A stretch of DNA of 64,000 nucleotides, from positions 1 through 64,000 of the forward strand of contig NZ_JARUXE010000026.1 of assembly GCF_030433895.1 (NCBI RefSeq), read 5' to 3'. Made by a program: the position numbers and the translations under genes. The notes under the pieces are model-generated. The model had not been told where the DNA came from and made no database searches. It saw only the letters and a list, made by a program, of their open reading frames with translations. This DNA is from Arthrobacter sp. PsM3. Its GTDB lineage: Bacteria > Actinomycetota > Actinomycetes > Actinomycetales > Micrococcaceae. Numbering within the stretch: position 1 is the stretch's first letter; each line of letters opens with the position of its first letter. Positions 23,962-32,858 of the stretch are shown in pieces.

Positions 23962-25191
23962 ATGGCATCAGCAGCAGCAGGACCACAGGCATTTCTCGTA
24001 GGCGGCGCCCGCACCCCGGTGGGCCGCTACGGCGGGGCACTCTCCGCGGTCCGCCCCGATGACCTGGCCGCACTGGTGGTCCGCGAGGCTGTGGCCCGTG
24101 CCGGGCTGGACCCCGACAGCATCGACGAGGTCATCCTGGGCAACGCCAACGGCGCCGGCGAGGAAAACCGCAACGTCGCCCGGATGGCCACCATCCTGGC
24201 CGGCCTGCCGCTGCACATCCCGGGCATTACCGTGAACCGCCTCTGCGCGTCCGGCCTGAGCGCCATCATCATGGCCAGCCACATGATCAAGTCCGGCGCC
24301 GCGGACATCGTGATTGCCGGCGGCGTGGAATCCATGAGCCGCGCCCCCTGGGTCCAGGAGAAGCCGACGACCGCCTTCGCCAAGCCGGGGCAGATCTTCG
24401 ACACCTCCATCGGCTGGCGCTTCGCGAACCCGCTCTTCCAGAAGGGTGAGCTCTCCCGCGGCGGGAAGATGACCTACTCCATGCCGGAAACGGCCGAGGA
24501 AGTCGCCCGCGTGGACGGGATCACCCGCGAGGACGCCGACGCCTTCGCCGTCCGCTCCCATGAACGCTCCCTCGCGGCCATCGCCGCCGGCCGCTTCGCC
24601 GACGAGATCGTCCCGGTCACGGTCAAGACCCGCAAAGGCGAAACCGTCGTCGACACCGACGAGGGCCCCCGCGCCGGCACCACCATGGACGTCCTCGCGG
24701 CCCTGCGGCCCGTCGTCGCCGGCGGCTCGGTGGTCACGGCCGGCAACTCCTCCACCCTCAACGACGGCGCCTCCGCCATCATCGTCGCGTCCGAGGCCGC
24801 CATCGAACGGCTCGGCCTCACCGCGCGTGCCCGGATCATCGACGGCGCCTCCGCCGGCTGCGAACCCGAAATCATGGGCATCGGCCCCGTCCCGGCGACC
24901 CGGAAGGTGCTCGCCCGGACCGGCCTCAGCGTCGGCGACCTCGGCGCCGTCGAACTCAACGAAGCCTTCGCCACCCAGTCGCTGGCCACCATGCGCCGGC
25001 TCGGCCTGGACCCCGAGATCGTGAACCGCGACGGCGGCGCGATCTCCCTGGGGCACCCGCTGGGCTCGTCGGGCTCACGGCTCGCGATCACCCTGCTGGG
25101 CCGGATGGAGCGCGAGGACGCCCGGATCGGCCTCGCCACCATGTGCATCGGCGTGGGCCAGGGCACCGCGATGCTGCTGGAGCGCGTCTAA
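23962..25191 (+). CDS. paaJ: Acetyl-CoA C-acyltransferase (thiolase), lower phenylacetate pathway
   Basis: This 409-residue thiolase has catalytic Cys95 in NRLCASGLSA, His365 in GGAISLGHPLGSSGSR and Cys395 in MCIGVGQG. Thiolases with this neighbourhood cleave 3-oxoadipyl-CoA (and 3-oxo-5,6-dehydrosuberyl-CoA) to succinyl-CoA and acetyl-CoA. The ATG at 23962 is preferred, with AAGGG 7 nt upstream; a GTG at 23947 would add five residues. The enoyl-CoA hydratase start overlaps its stop. The upstream dyad ties it to the paaR regulon. PcaF of the beta-ketoadipate pathway is an equally good family label, so the symbol rests on context. Confidence 0.85.
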   Translation: MASAAAGPQAFLVGGARTPVGRYGGALSAVRPDDLAALVVREAVARAGLDPDSIDEVILGNANGAGEENRNVARMATILAGLPLHIPGITVNRLCASGLSAIIMASHMIKSGAADIVIAGGVESMSRAPWVQEKPTTAFAKPGQIFDTSIGWRFANPLFQKGELSRGGKMTYSMPETAEEVARVDGITREDADAFAVRSHERSLAAIAAGRFADEIVPVTVKTRKGETVVDTDEGPRAGTTMDVLAALRPVVAGGSVVTAGNSSTLNDGASAIIVASEAAIERLGLTARARIIDGASAGCEPEIMGIGPVPATRKVLARTGLSVGDLGAVELNEAFATQSLATMRRLGLDPEIVNRDGGAISLGHPLGSSGSRLAITLLGRMEREDARIGLATMCIGVGQGTAMLLERV

Positions 25192-26021
25192 TGGCGGCCG
25201 CCGCCACGGGTCTGGACCCGCAGAATTTCAGCACCCTGCTGATCGAGGAGCGCGAGGACCGGCTGGTGGTGCTCCTGAACCGGCCCGAGGTCCGCAACGC
25301 GATCGACCAGCAGATGGTCGACGAGCTGCACGCCGTCTGCGCCGCGCTGGAGCAGACCCCGAAGGTGCTGATCATCGCCGGCACGGAGGGCGTCTTCGCC
25401 TCCGGCGCGGACATCGGGCAGCTGCGCGAACGCCGCCGCGACGACGCCCTGCAGGGGATCAACTCCACCATCTTTGTGCGGATCGCCAAGCTGCCGATGC
25501 CTGTCATCGCGGCCCTGGACGGCTTCTGCCTGGGCGGCGGCGCCGAGCTCGCCTACGCCGCGGACTTCCGGATCGGCACACCCTCGGTGCGCATCGGCAA
25601 CCCGGAAACGGGACTGGGCATCCTCGCCGCCGCCGGTGCGAGCTGGCGGCTGAAGGAACTCGTGGGGGAGCCGGTGGCCAAGGAAATCCTGCTGGCCGGC
25701 GCCGTGCTGCGCGCCGATCGGGCCCTCGCCGTCAACCTCATCACCGAGATCCACGAGGCCCCCGAACTGATGGCGGCGGCCCACGCCCTGGCTGACCGGA
25801 TCGCCGGGCAGGATCCGCTCGCGGTCCGGATCACCAAATCGGTGTTCCACGCCCCCGCCGAGGCCCACCCGCTGATCGACCAGCTGGCGCAGGGAATCCT
25901 TTTTGAATCCCAGGCCAAATTCGACCGCATGCAGGCTTTCCTCGACAAGAAGTCAGCCAAGAAGTCAGCCACGGCGCCAGCCAAGAAGTCCGAGCAGGAT
26001 CCAGACCGGAAGAAGAACTGA
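25191..26021 (+). CDS. paaF: Enoyl-CoA hydratase, probable PaaF
   Basis: This crotonase-fold protein (276 residues) has NRPEVRNAIDQQMVDEL, the oxyanion-hole segment FASGADIGQLRE and GFCLGGGAELAYAADFRI, and GNPETGLGILAAAGASWRL around the active site. PaaF hydrates 2,3-dehydroadipyl-CoA to 3-hydroxyadipyl-CoA. The last 30 residues are a Lys/Ala/Ser-rich tail (KKSAKKSATAPAKKSEQ) not typical of the family. Start and thiolase stop overlap (TAATG). Flanked by thiolase and dehydrogenase genes, it completes a three-step beta-oxidation module. Confidence 0.88.
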   Translation: MAAAATGLDPQNFSTLLIEEREDRLVVLLNRPEVRNAIDQQMVDELHAVCAALEQTPKVLIIAGTEGVFASGADIGQLRERRRDDALQGINSTIFVRIAKLPMPVIAALDGFCLGGGAELAYAADFRIGTPSVRIGNPETGLGILAAAGASWRLKELVGEPVAKEILLAGAVLRADRALAVNLITEIHEAPELMAAAHALADRIAGQDPLAVRITKSVFHAPAEAHPLIDQLAQGILFESQAKFDRMQAFLDKKSAKKSATAPAKKSEQDPDRKKN

Positions 26022-26023
26022 AG

Positions 26024-26911
26024 ATGAGCAACTCCGTACTCCCCGCGCACCTGCCCGCGACTGGCCTCCCCGACTTCGTCGGAGTCCTCGGCGGCGGCCG
26101 GATGGGTGGCGGCATCGCGCACGCCTTCCTGATCAACGGCGCCAACGTCCTCGTCGTCGAGCGCGACGAGGAGTCGGCCGAGGCTGCCCGCGAACGGGTG
26201 GAGTCCGCAGCGGCCAAGAGCATCGAGCGCGGCGCCACGGACGGCAACCTGGACGAGATGGTCTCCCGGCTCTCGGTCACGGTCGACTATGACGACTTCA
26301 AGGACCGCCAGCTGGTCATCGAGGCCGTCCCCGAGGACTGGGACCTGAAGGTCGCCTCGCTGCGCGGCATCGAGGAACGCCTCGACGACGGCGCGTACCT
26401 CGCCTCCAACACCTCGTCCATCTCGGTCAACGCGCTGGCCCGCGAGCTGGCGCGCCCGCAGAACTTCCTGGGCCTGCACTTCTTCAACCCGGTGCCGGCC
26501 TCCACCCTGATCGAGGTCGTCCTCGGCGAGCACACCTCCGAGCAGCTCGCCCAGGCCGCCCGCAACTGGGTCGACGCGCTGGGCAAGACCGCCGTCGTCG
26601 TCAACGACGCCCCCGGCTTTGCCTCCTCACGCCTGGGCGTCGCGATTGCCCTCGAAGCGATGCGCATGGTGGAAGAGGGCGTGGCGTCCGCCGAGGACAT
26701 CGACAACGCCATGGTCCTCGGCTACAAGCACCCCACCGGACCCTTGCGGACCACGGACATCGTGGGGCTGGACGTGCGCCTCGGCATCGCCGAATACCTT
26801 GAATCCACGCTGGGTGAGCGCTTCGCACCGCCGCAGATCCTGCGCGACAAGGTGGCCCGCGGCGAACTCGGGCGCAAGTCCGGCAGGGGCTTCTTCGACT
26901 GGACAGACTAG
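26024..26911 (+). CDS. paaH: 3-hydroxyacyl-CoA dehydrogenase, probable PaaH
   Basis: The 295-residue protein has an NAD-binding VLGGGRMGGGIAHAFLINGA motif, broken as VLGGGRMGGGIAH, plus SNTSSISV, GLHFFNPVP with the catalytic histidine, VVNDAPGFASSRL and a C-terminal helical domain ending SGRGFFDW. It oxidises 3-hydroxyacyl-CoA with NAD+; in the phenylacetate route the substrate is 3-hydroxyadipyl-CoA. It follows PaaF by two bases in an operon. The generic alternative is 3-hydroxybutyryl-CoA dehydrogenase; operon context favours PaaH. Confidence 0.9.
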   Translation: MSNSVLPAHLPATGLPDFVGVLGGGRMGGGIAHAFLINGANVLVVERDEESAEAARERVESAAAKSIERGATDGNLDEMVSRLSVTVDYDDFKDRQLVIEAVPEDWDLKVASLRGIEERLDDGAYLASNTSSISVNALARELARPQNFLGLHFFNPVPASTLIEVVLGEHTSEQLAQAARNWVDALGKTAVVVNDAPGFASSRLGVAIALEAMRMVEEGVASAEDIDNAMVLGYKHPTGPLRTTDIVGLDVRLGIAEYLESTLGERFAPPQILRDKVARGELGRKSGRGFFDWTD

Positions 26912-26950
26912 CCGCCGGCGGCCGGAGGGGGAACGCTCAAGCGTGTGTTG

Positions 26951-27391
26951 TCAGGACGCTGCCAGGGAGTCGAGAGTCTTCTTGATGCCGTCCATGGCAG
27001 GGCCCGCGAGGGAGCGGAACGCCGGCCGGACAAACGGTTCTGCGATCTTGAGCCATCCCTTGAGCTGGAACTCTGCCGTGTACTTCACCTCGGAGCCCGT
27101 CCCTGCCGGCGAGACGTCGATGGTGTCCACGGAGATGACCGATTTGTTCTCGCCGCGCAGCGTGATCCGGTTTGCCTTCAGTTCAATCACCTCGTAGGTC
27201 AGCGCCTGGCGCTTGCCCCGGAACTCGGCCTCGGCGTGGTAACGGTGCCCGACGGCGACCGGTCCCTCGGAGAGCTTGTTCACCACCGGGGTCCCGGGGT
27301 CCCATTCCGGGGTGTGCTCGAACGCCGACAGGTAGTCGAAGGCCCTGGCAGGTTCGAGGGCGGAGTGGACGGTGCCGGTAACTGTGATCAT
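26951..27391 (-). CDS. SRPBCC family protein
   Basis: This 146-residue START-like protein (MITVTGTVHSALEPARAFDY) has a typical first strand, a helix with PEWDPGT, and a long C-terminal helix (AGPAMDGIKKTLDSL). It is convergent with the paaJFH operon. It is probably a ligand-binding protein of unknown role; there is no catalytic motif. Confidence 0.8.
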   Translation of the reverse strand: MITVTGTVHSALEPARAFDYLSAFEHTPEWDPGTPVVNKLSEGPVAVGHRYHAEAEFRGKRQALTYEVIELKANRITLRGENKSVISVDTIDVSPAGTGSEVKYTAEFQLKGWLKIAEPFVRPAFRSLAGPAMDGIKKTLDSLAAS

Positions 27392-27510
27392 GGACCCAGC
27401 CTAACCAGCAGGTCCGCCATGGCATACCGGAGCGGGTTCCTGGCATACCGCGCAGGGGCCGGGGATACCGCGCAGCCGCCCGCCGCCGGCCATGCCCCTA
27501 GGATGGTGCG

Positions 27511-28134
27511 GTGACTTCCCCGGAGCTTCCCGCGATCGCCCCCATCACCCTGACCGGCAAGTACGTCGTCCTTGAGCCGCTGAGCCCGGACCACCACGAC
27601 GGTCTCGTCGAGGCGGTCCGGGACGGCGAACTCTGGCACCTCTGGTACACCAGTGTGCCCGCCCCGGAGCAGATGGCTGCCGAGATCGAACGGCGCCTGG
27701 CCCTGCAGGAGAGCGGCTCGATGCTGCCTTTCACCACGCGGCTGATTGATCCCGCCACCGGCGGACCGGGCCGGGTGATCGGCATGACCACCTTCATGAA
27801 CATCGACGCCGCCACGCCCCGGGTGGAGATCGGCTCCACCTGGAACTCGGCGTCCGCACACGGCAGCGGCAGCAATCCGGACTCCAAGTTGCTGCTGCTG
27901 CGCCACGCCTTCGAGACGCTGGGCTGCCCCGCCGTCGAGTTCCGGACGCACTGGCTCAACCACCAGTCCCGCGAGGCGATCGCGCGGCTGGGCGCCAAAC
28001 AGGACGGCGTCCTCCGCAGCCACACCCGCAGCGCTGACGGCTCGCTGCGGGACACCGTGGTGTTTTCCATCCTGGAACACGAGTGGCCGATGGTCCGGAA
28101 TGCCCTGGAGTACAGGCTGGCCAAGCCGCGCTGA
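27511..28134 (+). CDS. GNAT family N-acetyltransferase
   Basis: This 207-residue protein (GTG start) matches the RimJ/RimL-like GNAT branch: TGKYVVLEPLSPDHHDGLVEA at the N-terminus, read as KYVVLEPLSPDHHDGL, then FMNIDAATPRVEIGSTW, LLLRHAFETLGCPAVEFRTH and NHQSREAIARLGAKQDGVLRSH. The canonical Q-x-x-G-x-G/A pyrophosphate loop is weak or absent between the last two motifs, where GSGSNPDSKLLLL occupies its place. Substrate unknown; related enzymes acetylate protein N-termini or small amines. Confidence 0.82.
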   Translation: MTSPELPAIAPITLTGKYVVLEPLSPDHHDGLVEAVRDGELWHLWYTSVPAPEQMAAEIERRLALQESGSMLPFTTRLIDPATGGPGRVIGMTTFMNIDAATPRVEIGSTWNSASAHGSGSNPDSKLLLLRHAFETLGCPAVEFRTHWLNHQSREAIARLGAKQDGVLRSHTRSADGSLRDTVVFSILEHEWPMVRNALEYRLAKPR

Positions 28135-28163
28135 GCCGCGCTGAGCCGCGGCGCTAGGCCACA

Positions 28164-29009
28164 CTAGCGAGCCGAATACACCTTGGCGTCCTTCAGCGCT
28201 GTGAAGTACGCCTTGTAGCCCGCAGCGTTCGGGTGGAAGCTATCGGCATTACCGGTGGCGCCGTTAATCCACGGGTCGTTCGTTGCCGAGTTGATGCCGT
28301 GGCCGGCGAACGCGGTCCGGACGTCGACGTACTGCACCCGGTGGTCCTTGGTGTTGGTCTCCCCGGCGGCTTGGAGGATGTTCGCGTTCAGTTGGTCAGC
28401 CAGGAACGTGGCCTGGTAGATGAACGGGGTCATCGAATCGGCCGGATCGAGGTTGAACGGGTCGAAGAGGTAGGGGTAGCCGGTCACCACAATCTTGGCG
28501 TTCGGCGCGGCCGTCTGCACGCTCCGGATCATCGCCGCCACATCACCGGCCAGCCGTCTGCTGACGAGCAGGTCCGTCGCGGTGGCGCTGGCTTTGGCGC
28601 ACGCCGCAGCAAGGGCGGGAACGGCAGAGCCGCAGTTGGTGACGATGTCCCCAAACCCGAGGTTGTTGCCGCCGGCAGTGATGGTCACGAGCTCCGTGGT
28701 CTTATTCAGCTGGCGCAGCTGTGTATTCACGACGTCCTGGGTGGTCTTGCCGCTGCAGGCAGCATTGGTGACCAGCTTGATGGCTTTGGCGTGAGCCGCG
28801 AGCTCGGCATAGCTGTTCTCGCTGCGGTAACAAGTATCGTTCTTGTACTCACCTGCGCCCTGCCCGGCGGCGTAGGAGTCGCCCAGCGCGATGTACTTGG
28901 TCTTATCCGCGGCCTGCGCCGGGACCGCCGCTGCACAGGCCGCCAGTGCCAGGGTGGCGAGACCGGCAGCCACGGCCGTTCGCCGGCGTCGAAGATTCAA
29001 GATTCCCAT
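28164..29009 (-). CDS. Secreted SGNH/GDSL-family esterase-lipase
   Basis: The 281-residue precursor starts MGILNLRRRRTAVAAG, followed by a hydrophobic stretch ending AACAAAVPAQA, so it is exported; LAAC could alternatively be a lipobox. The mature enzyme has block I ALGDSYAAGQG (Ser nucleophile), a later TAGGNNLGFGD (block III Gly/Asn) and DSFHPNAAG (Asp and His of block V). This order and the NDTCYRSENSY cysteine loop resemble Streptomyces secreted lipases. It probably hydrolyses esters outside the cell. GAGGGG lies 7 nt upstream of the ATG, which sets the start. A tandem repeat and a hairpin lie in its upstream region (29071-29130). Confidence 0.9.
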   Translation of the reverse strand: MGILNLRRRRTAVAAGLATLALAACAAAVPAQAADKTKYIALGDSYAAGQGAGEYKNDTCYRSENSYAELAAHAKAIKLVTNAACSGKTTQDVVNTQLRQLNKTTELVTITAGGNNLGFGDIVTNCGSAVPALAAACAKASATATDLLVSRRLAGDVAAMIRSVQTAAPNAKIVVTGYPYLFDPFNLDPADSMTPFIYQATFLADQLNANILQAAGETNTKDHRVQYVDVRTAFAGHGINSATNDPWINGATGNADSFHPNAAGYKAYFTALKDAKVYSAR

Positions 29010-29070
29010 GGTGTTTCCCCTCAGTCGCACGTAGGTCCAGCCCGCCGCGCCACGAGTTGGCGTCGTCAGT

Positions 29071-29130
29071 CCCGGCACGCGGGCTGAAACCCGGCACGCG
29101 AGCTGAAAAGAGCCCGGCGGCTACCGGGCT
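29071..29130 (-). repeat. 19-bp tandem repeat and hairpin upstream of the SGNH gene
   Basis: CCCGGCACGCGGGCTGAAA (29071-29089) and a one-base variant (29090-29108) are followed by AGCCCGG/CCGGGCT arms (29111-29130). On the minus strand the hairpin is followed by CTTTT, so it resembles an intrinsic terminator or attenuator about 100 nt upstream of the SGNH start. Confidence 0.5.
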
Positions 29131-29244
29131 CACCGTCACCTTACGTGGACGCCTGCACCCCGCACCATGCTTATGGTCCCGTTGTGGAGAACTTTCCTGC
29201 ATCCGGCCGTGGATCGGCGCCGGCGCGTGTGCTTAGCTTTCAGG

Positions 29245-30015
29245 ATGACGATTCCTGCCACGCCCCGCGGCCAAGCGAAGGCGACGGCCGAGCCTGGGAC
29301 GGCCGAGCCCGGAGCGGCGGACTGGGACGGGGCGGCGGACTGGGACGGGGCGGTCAACGCCTGGCACATCGCCGGCAGCGTGTTCCGGATGGGACGCCGG
29401 GAATGGCTCACCGACGCCGGGTGGCAGCAGGCGTACGACGGCGGCATCCGGACCGTGATTGACCTCCGCAACCCGGACGAGATCCACCGCCGCGACACTG
29501 ATCCGCAGGTGAGCCCCGGGATTCTGGCGGCGTTCGACGTCGTGCACGCCCCCACCGAGGACCCCGGCAACAGCGAATTCCGCGAGCTTTGTGTCCCCTA
29601 CCTGAACAATCCGGCGTCATATGCGGACAATGCCCGGATCTTCCCCGGGAACCTGGCCCGGGTGTTCAGCGCCGTCGCGGCGGCGCGGGGCGGCGTCGTG
29701 ATCCACTGTTCGGCCGGCCGGGACCGCAGCGGGATGATTGCGGCGATGCTCCAGGACCTCGCCGGGGCCGGCGAGGATGCCATCTCCCGGGGCTACGAGC
29801 GCGCCATGCGGGGCATCAACGAGCACCACCGGGCATCGGGGATCCCGCATCCGCACGAGCGGTTTCTGCCCGAGGAAGTCCTCGCTCCGCTGCTCGCAGC
29901 GCGGCTCCAAAGCCTGCTGCGGTTTGTGCGAAGCGTGAGGACACCGGATTTCTTACGCCACAATGGGATAACGGACCGGGAGCTGACTGCCATTCTGGCC
30001 AAATTGGGGCGCTAG
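29245..30015 (+). CDS. Tyrosine-protein phosphatase (Y_phosphatase3-type)
   Basis: This 256-residue protein has the Cx5R phosphatase loop HCSAGRDRSG with Cys155 and Arg161. TVIDLRNPDEI upstream is the conserved strand of dual-specificity/LpdA-like phosphatases. It may act on phosphotyrosine or phosphoinositide. The start (MTIPATPRGQ) gives the family-like length; AGG just before the ATG is too close to be a good ribosome site, so the start is uncertain. The N-terminal 40 residues contain duplicated short units (AEPGTAEPGAADWDGAADWDG, read as AEPG twice and ADWDG twice). The protease gene follows 10 nt later. Confidence 0.83.
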   Translation: MTIPATPRGQAKATAEPGTAEPGAADWDGAADWDGAVNAWHIAGSVFRMGRREWLTDAGWQQAYDGGIRTVIDLRNPDEIHRRDTDPQVSPGILAAFDVVHAPTEDPGNSEFRELCVPYLNNPASYADNARIFPGNLARVFSAVAAARGGVVIHCSAGRDRSGMIAAMLQDLAGAGEDAISRGYERAMRGINEHHRASGIPHPHERFLPEEVLAPLLAARLQSLLRFVRSVRTPDFLRHNGITDRELTAILAKLGR

Positions 30016-30025
30016 AGTAACCCGG

Positions 30026-32725
30026 GTGAAGACTCCTAGGTATCAGCTGACAGTGCGGGCGGTGGCGGCTGCCGCCATCGCGCTCGCGGGATCGTTCCAC
30101 GCCGTTCCTGCGCTCGCAGATACCGGTGCAACCCAACCCGCACCTTCAGCCTCGCCGTCGGCGGCCGCTGGCCAGACTCCGGCCGTGGCGACCAGCCCGG
30201 CAGCCCCCGGCCCGGCAACGCAGGGAATCAGCGACGCCGGACTCGCGCAGGCCGTCCGGCGCGATTTGGGCATGACAATCGAGGAGTTCAACGCCGCAGG
30301 CCAGCACGCCAGGACCGCCGCCGACGCCGTTCCTTCCCTGCGCGAACTCCCCGGCTATGTGGGGACCCGCCTGAAGGGCGGCAGGATTGTCGTCGAAGGC
30401 AGCGGCGCCGAGCTGCAGGCCCGGGTCAATGAACTGAACGGGCCCGGAACCGCGGCCGTGTTCGACCTCGTCGCGCCGGCAGTCCAAGCGTCCGTTGCTG
30501 CGTCGTCTGCTGCTGCTCCCTCCGCAGCCCCGACGTCTGCTGAAGCCTCCGGTGTCCCGTCGACTCTTGAAGCCTCCGCTGTCCCCTCGAAAGCACCGTC
30601 CGCTGGGGAGCTGGTGGCCTCGAACACGGATCAGCTGTTTGACGCCTATGTCCGCGAGGTCGGGCCAGCCGGGCTGCAGGCCGTGGCCTACTCCGGCGGC
30701 CGCTTCATTGTCCGCACCGGCGGGACGAATGCGGCTGAAACCGGTCCTGCTCAGGCCCCGGGCCAGCTACCCGCCCCGGTCCCCGCGACGACCACCGCCC
30801 CGACGCCCGCCACACCCGCTGCGGTTCCCGGGAAGATCTCCCCGGCCGACTTCGTGGCCCGCTATGCCAACGTGCAGCTGGAGCAGGGGTCCCCGGTCAA
30901 AACCGAACAGGATGTCTACGGCGGAGAGGGTTACGTCATCGATGCAGGTTACTGGCGGACTATATGCTCCACCGGCTTCGGCGCGTACAGCGCGGCCGGA
31001 CTGCCGGTCGCGCTGACGGCCGGGCACTGCGCCGAAGACGGCACAGCCACGGTCTTCGGTCTTGAGCCCCCGGCCTCCTCCACAGCAGGCCATTCGTTGA
31101 TGCCGCTGCCCGCCAGCCTCCTGCCACTTGGCAAGTTCGGATTCAGCCAGTTCGGGGGACTCAATAACTCGCCGGTCCTGGACCCACTATGGGAAAAAGG
31201 TGATCCGGGAGACCCCGGCAACGTGGGCACGGACATCGCCGTCATCGAGGGACTCAACGGCGGAGTCAACCTCCAGGCAGCAGCCACCACCTGGGCCGAC
31301 GCCGCGAACCCCGCCACCGCCTCCGTGAAGATCATTGGCACGGTCGCCCCGTTCCAGGGCCAGGACGTGTGCCGTTCGGGCCGGACCGCGGGCTGGTCCT
31401 GCGGGCAGGTGGAGGAAACCGGCATTTACGTGGTGGGCGGCAGAAGCACAGCCCCGGAGGACGTCCGTGCCTTCCGCGGATTCCTCTCCAGGAACGTCCA
31501 GTCCAGCGGCGGGGACTCCGGTGGTCCCTGGATCAGCGGCAACTTCGCCGTCGGCACCCACTCCGCCGGCGAGACGTCCGGCGAGAACTTCGCCATCGCC
31601 ACGACCCTCGAGGACGCCCTCACCAAGATCCCGGACGCCGTGCAGCTCCAGCTGTTCCTGAACAAGCCCGAGCTCGCCGCGCCGGAAGCGCCGACCGTCA
31701 TGGCAGGGCAAGCCATCACGGGCCGGGTCCCGGCGGCCCCGGCGTCGGCCGTTGCCGCCAACTCGAAAGTGCGCATCACCGTCGATAAGAAGACAACAGA
31801 AGTCCCGGTCGACCCGGCCGGCAACTGGGACTTCCCGGCACCCGAAACCACCGGAAAACTGACCCTCACCGCCGAGACGGTGAACGGATTCAGCCGCTCG
31901 GGCGCAGCCACCCTGACCGTCAGCGTGACAGACCTGGACGCACCGGTGATCACCGCCCCGGCCGAGGGGGCGGCACTGAAGTCCGTCACCCGCATCGACG
32001 GCACCGGAACCCCCGGGCTGACGGTGAAACTCACTGGCGACATCAGCGGCTCCGCAGCCGTCGCACCGGACGGCCATTGGACCATCCCCGTCGACGGACC
32101 CGCACCCGGCCGGACCGCCATCCACGCCGTCCAGACATCCCCCGGCGAGGTGGACAGCCCCGCCGTTACCCGGAACTTCACCCTCGCCCCCGCGGCACCG
32201 GCCGTCAACGCCGTCGGGGACGGCAGCGCCCTCAGCCAGGACGCGCTACCCGGGACAATCTCCGGAACCGGCATCGACGGCGCCGACGTTGCCGTGCTGA
32301 TCGACGGACAGCCCGTCGGCACAACGAAGGCCGGTGCCCGCGGGGTCTGGAGCATGCCGTTCCCTGCCGTTCTCGCCCCGGGGGAGCACACTCTCTTCGC
32401 CACCCAGGCGGTCGACGGCGTTGCCTCGGACCCGCTTCTGGTGACCTTCAGCGTTGACGCGCCGGCCGCAGCGCCCACGGTGGTGCCGGCAGGGCCCGAC
32501 ACCCCGGCCACCCAGCCGCCAGTGCTTCCGGCCGGCTCCGCCCAGCCGTCAGTGCTTCCGGCCGGCTCCGGCCAGCTGCCGGACACTGGCGCTGGCGAGT
32601 TGGCCGACACCGGCGCCGGGTTCCTTCTGCCGACGGCGGGTCTCGCCGGTGGCGCGATCCTGCTGGGCGGTCTCCTGCTGGCCGGTGTTCACCTGGCCGG
32701 GGCACGGCGCCGCGCGGCCCGTTAG
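30026..32725 (+). CDS. Secreted trypsin-like serine protease with Ig-like repeats and sortase-like sorting signals
   Basis: This is an 899-residue multidomain surface protein (GTG start). Residues 1 to about 35 are a signal peptide. Residues about 60-290 are pro-region segments similar to alpha-lytic-protease propeptides, separated by Ala/Pro/Ser-rich linkers. The S1 catalytic domain has His334 (ALTAGHC), Asp403 (GTDIAVIE) and Ser498 (SSGGDSGGPW). Residues about 555-810 form roughly three Ig-like modules of about 90 residues, each starting near PxAPxVxA. Residues about 815-850 are a Pro-rich wall-spanning linker with duplicated PSVLPAGS. The C-terminus has LPDTG (851-855) and LADTG (859-863), then a hydrophobic helix and RRRAAR. 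It should be processed by a sortase and displayed on the wall. No sortase gene is in the window. Confidence 0.87.
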   Translation: MKTPRYQLTVRAVAAAAIALAGSFHAVPALADTGATQPAPSASPSAAAGQTPAVATSPAAPGPATQGISDAGLAQAVRRDLGMTIEEFNAAGQHARTAADAVPSLRELPGYVGTRLKGGRIVVEGSGAELQARVNELNGPGTAAVFDLVAPAVQASVAASSAAAPSAAPTSAEASGVPSTLEASAVPSKAPSAGELVASNTDQLFDAYVREVGPAGLQAVAYSGGRFIVRTGGTNAAETGPAQAPGQLPAPVPATTTAPTPATPAAVPGKISPADFVARYANVQLEQGSPVKTEQDVYGGEGYVIDAGYWRTICSTGFGAYSAAGLPVALTAGHCAEDGTATVFGLEPPASSTAGHSLMPLPASLLPLGKFGFSQFGGLNNSPVLDPLWEKGDPGDPGNVGTDIAVIEGLNGGVNLQAAATTWADAANPATASVKIIGTVAPFQGQDVCRSGRTAGWSCGQVEETGIYVVGGRSTAPEDVRAFRGFLSRNVQSSGGDSGGPWISGNFAVGTHSAGETSGENFAIATTLEDALTKIPDAVQLQLFLNKPELAAPEAPTVMAGQAITGRVPAAPASAVAANSKVRITVDKKTTEVPVDPAGNWDFPAPETTGKLTLTAETVNGFSRSGAATLTVSVTDLDAPVITAPAEGAALKSVTRIDGTGTPGLTVKLTGDISGSAAVAPDGHWTIPVDGPAPGRTAIHAVQTSPGEVDSPAVTRNFTLAPAAPAVNAVGDGSALSQDALPGTISGTGIDGADVAVLIDGQPVGTTKAGARGVWSMPFPAVLAPGEHTLFATQAVDGVASDPLLVTFSVDAPAAAPTVVPAGPDTPATQPPVLPAGSAQPSVLPAGSGQLPDTGAGELADTGAGFLLPTAGLAGGAILLGGLLLAGVHLAGARRRAAR

Positions 32726-32742
32726 GTACCGCCGCCGCCGCC

Positions 32743-32789
32743 GCCGTCGACGACGATCGCCGCCAACGGCTAACGCCGTCGTCGACGGC
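32743..32789. terminator. Candidate bidirectional hairpin between protease and hmp genes
   Basis: A perfect 13-bp inverted repeat (32743-32755 GCCGTCGACGACG, 32777-32789) with a 21-nt loop sits between convergent genes. It lacks a T-run, so rho-independent termination is uncertain. Confidence 0.45.
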
Positions 32790-32858
32790 TGCCGATGTCC
32801 GCATCGACTAATGCCGCCAACGGCTACCTTCCGCCGCTAACGTCCGCCGCCTGAGCCG

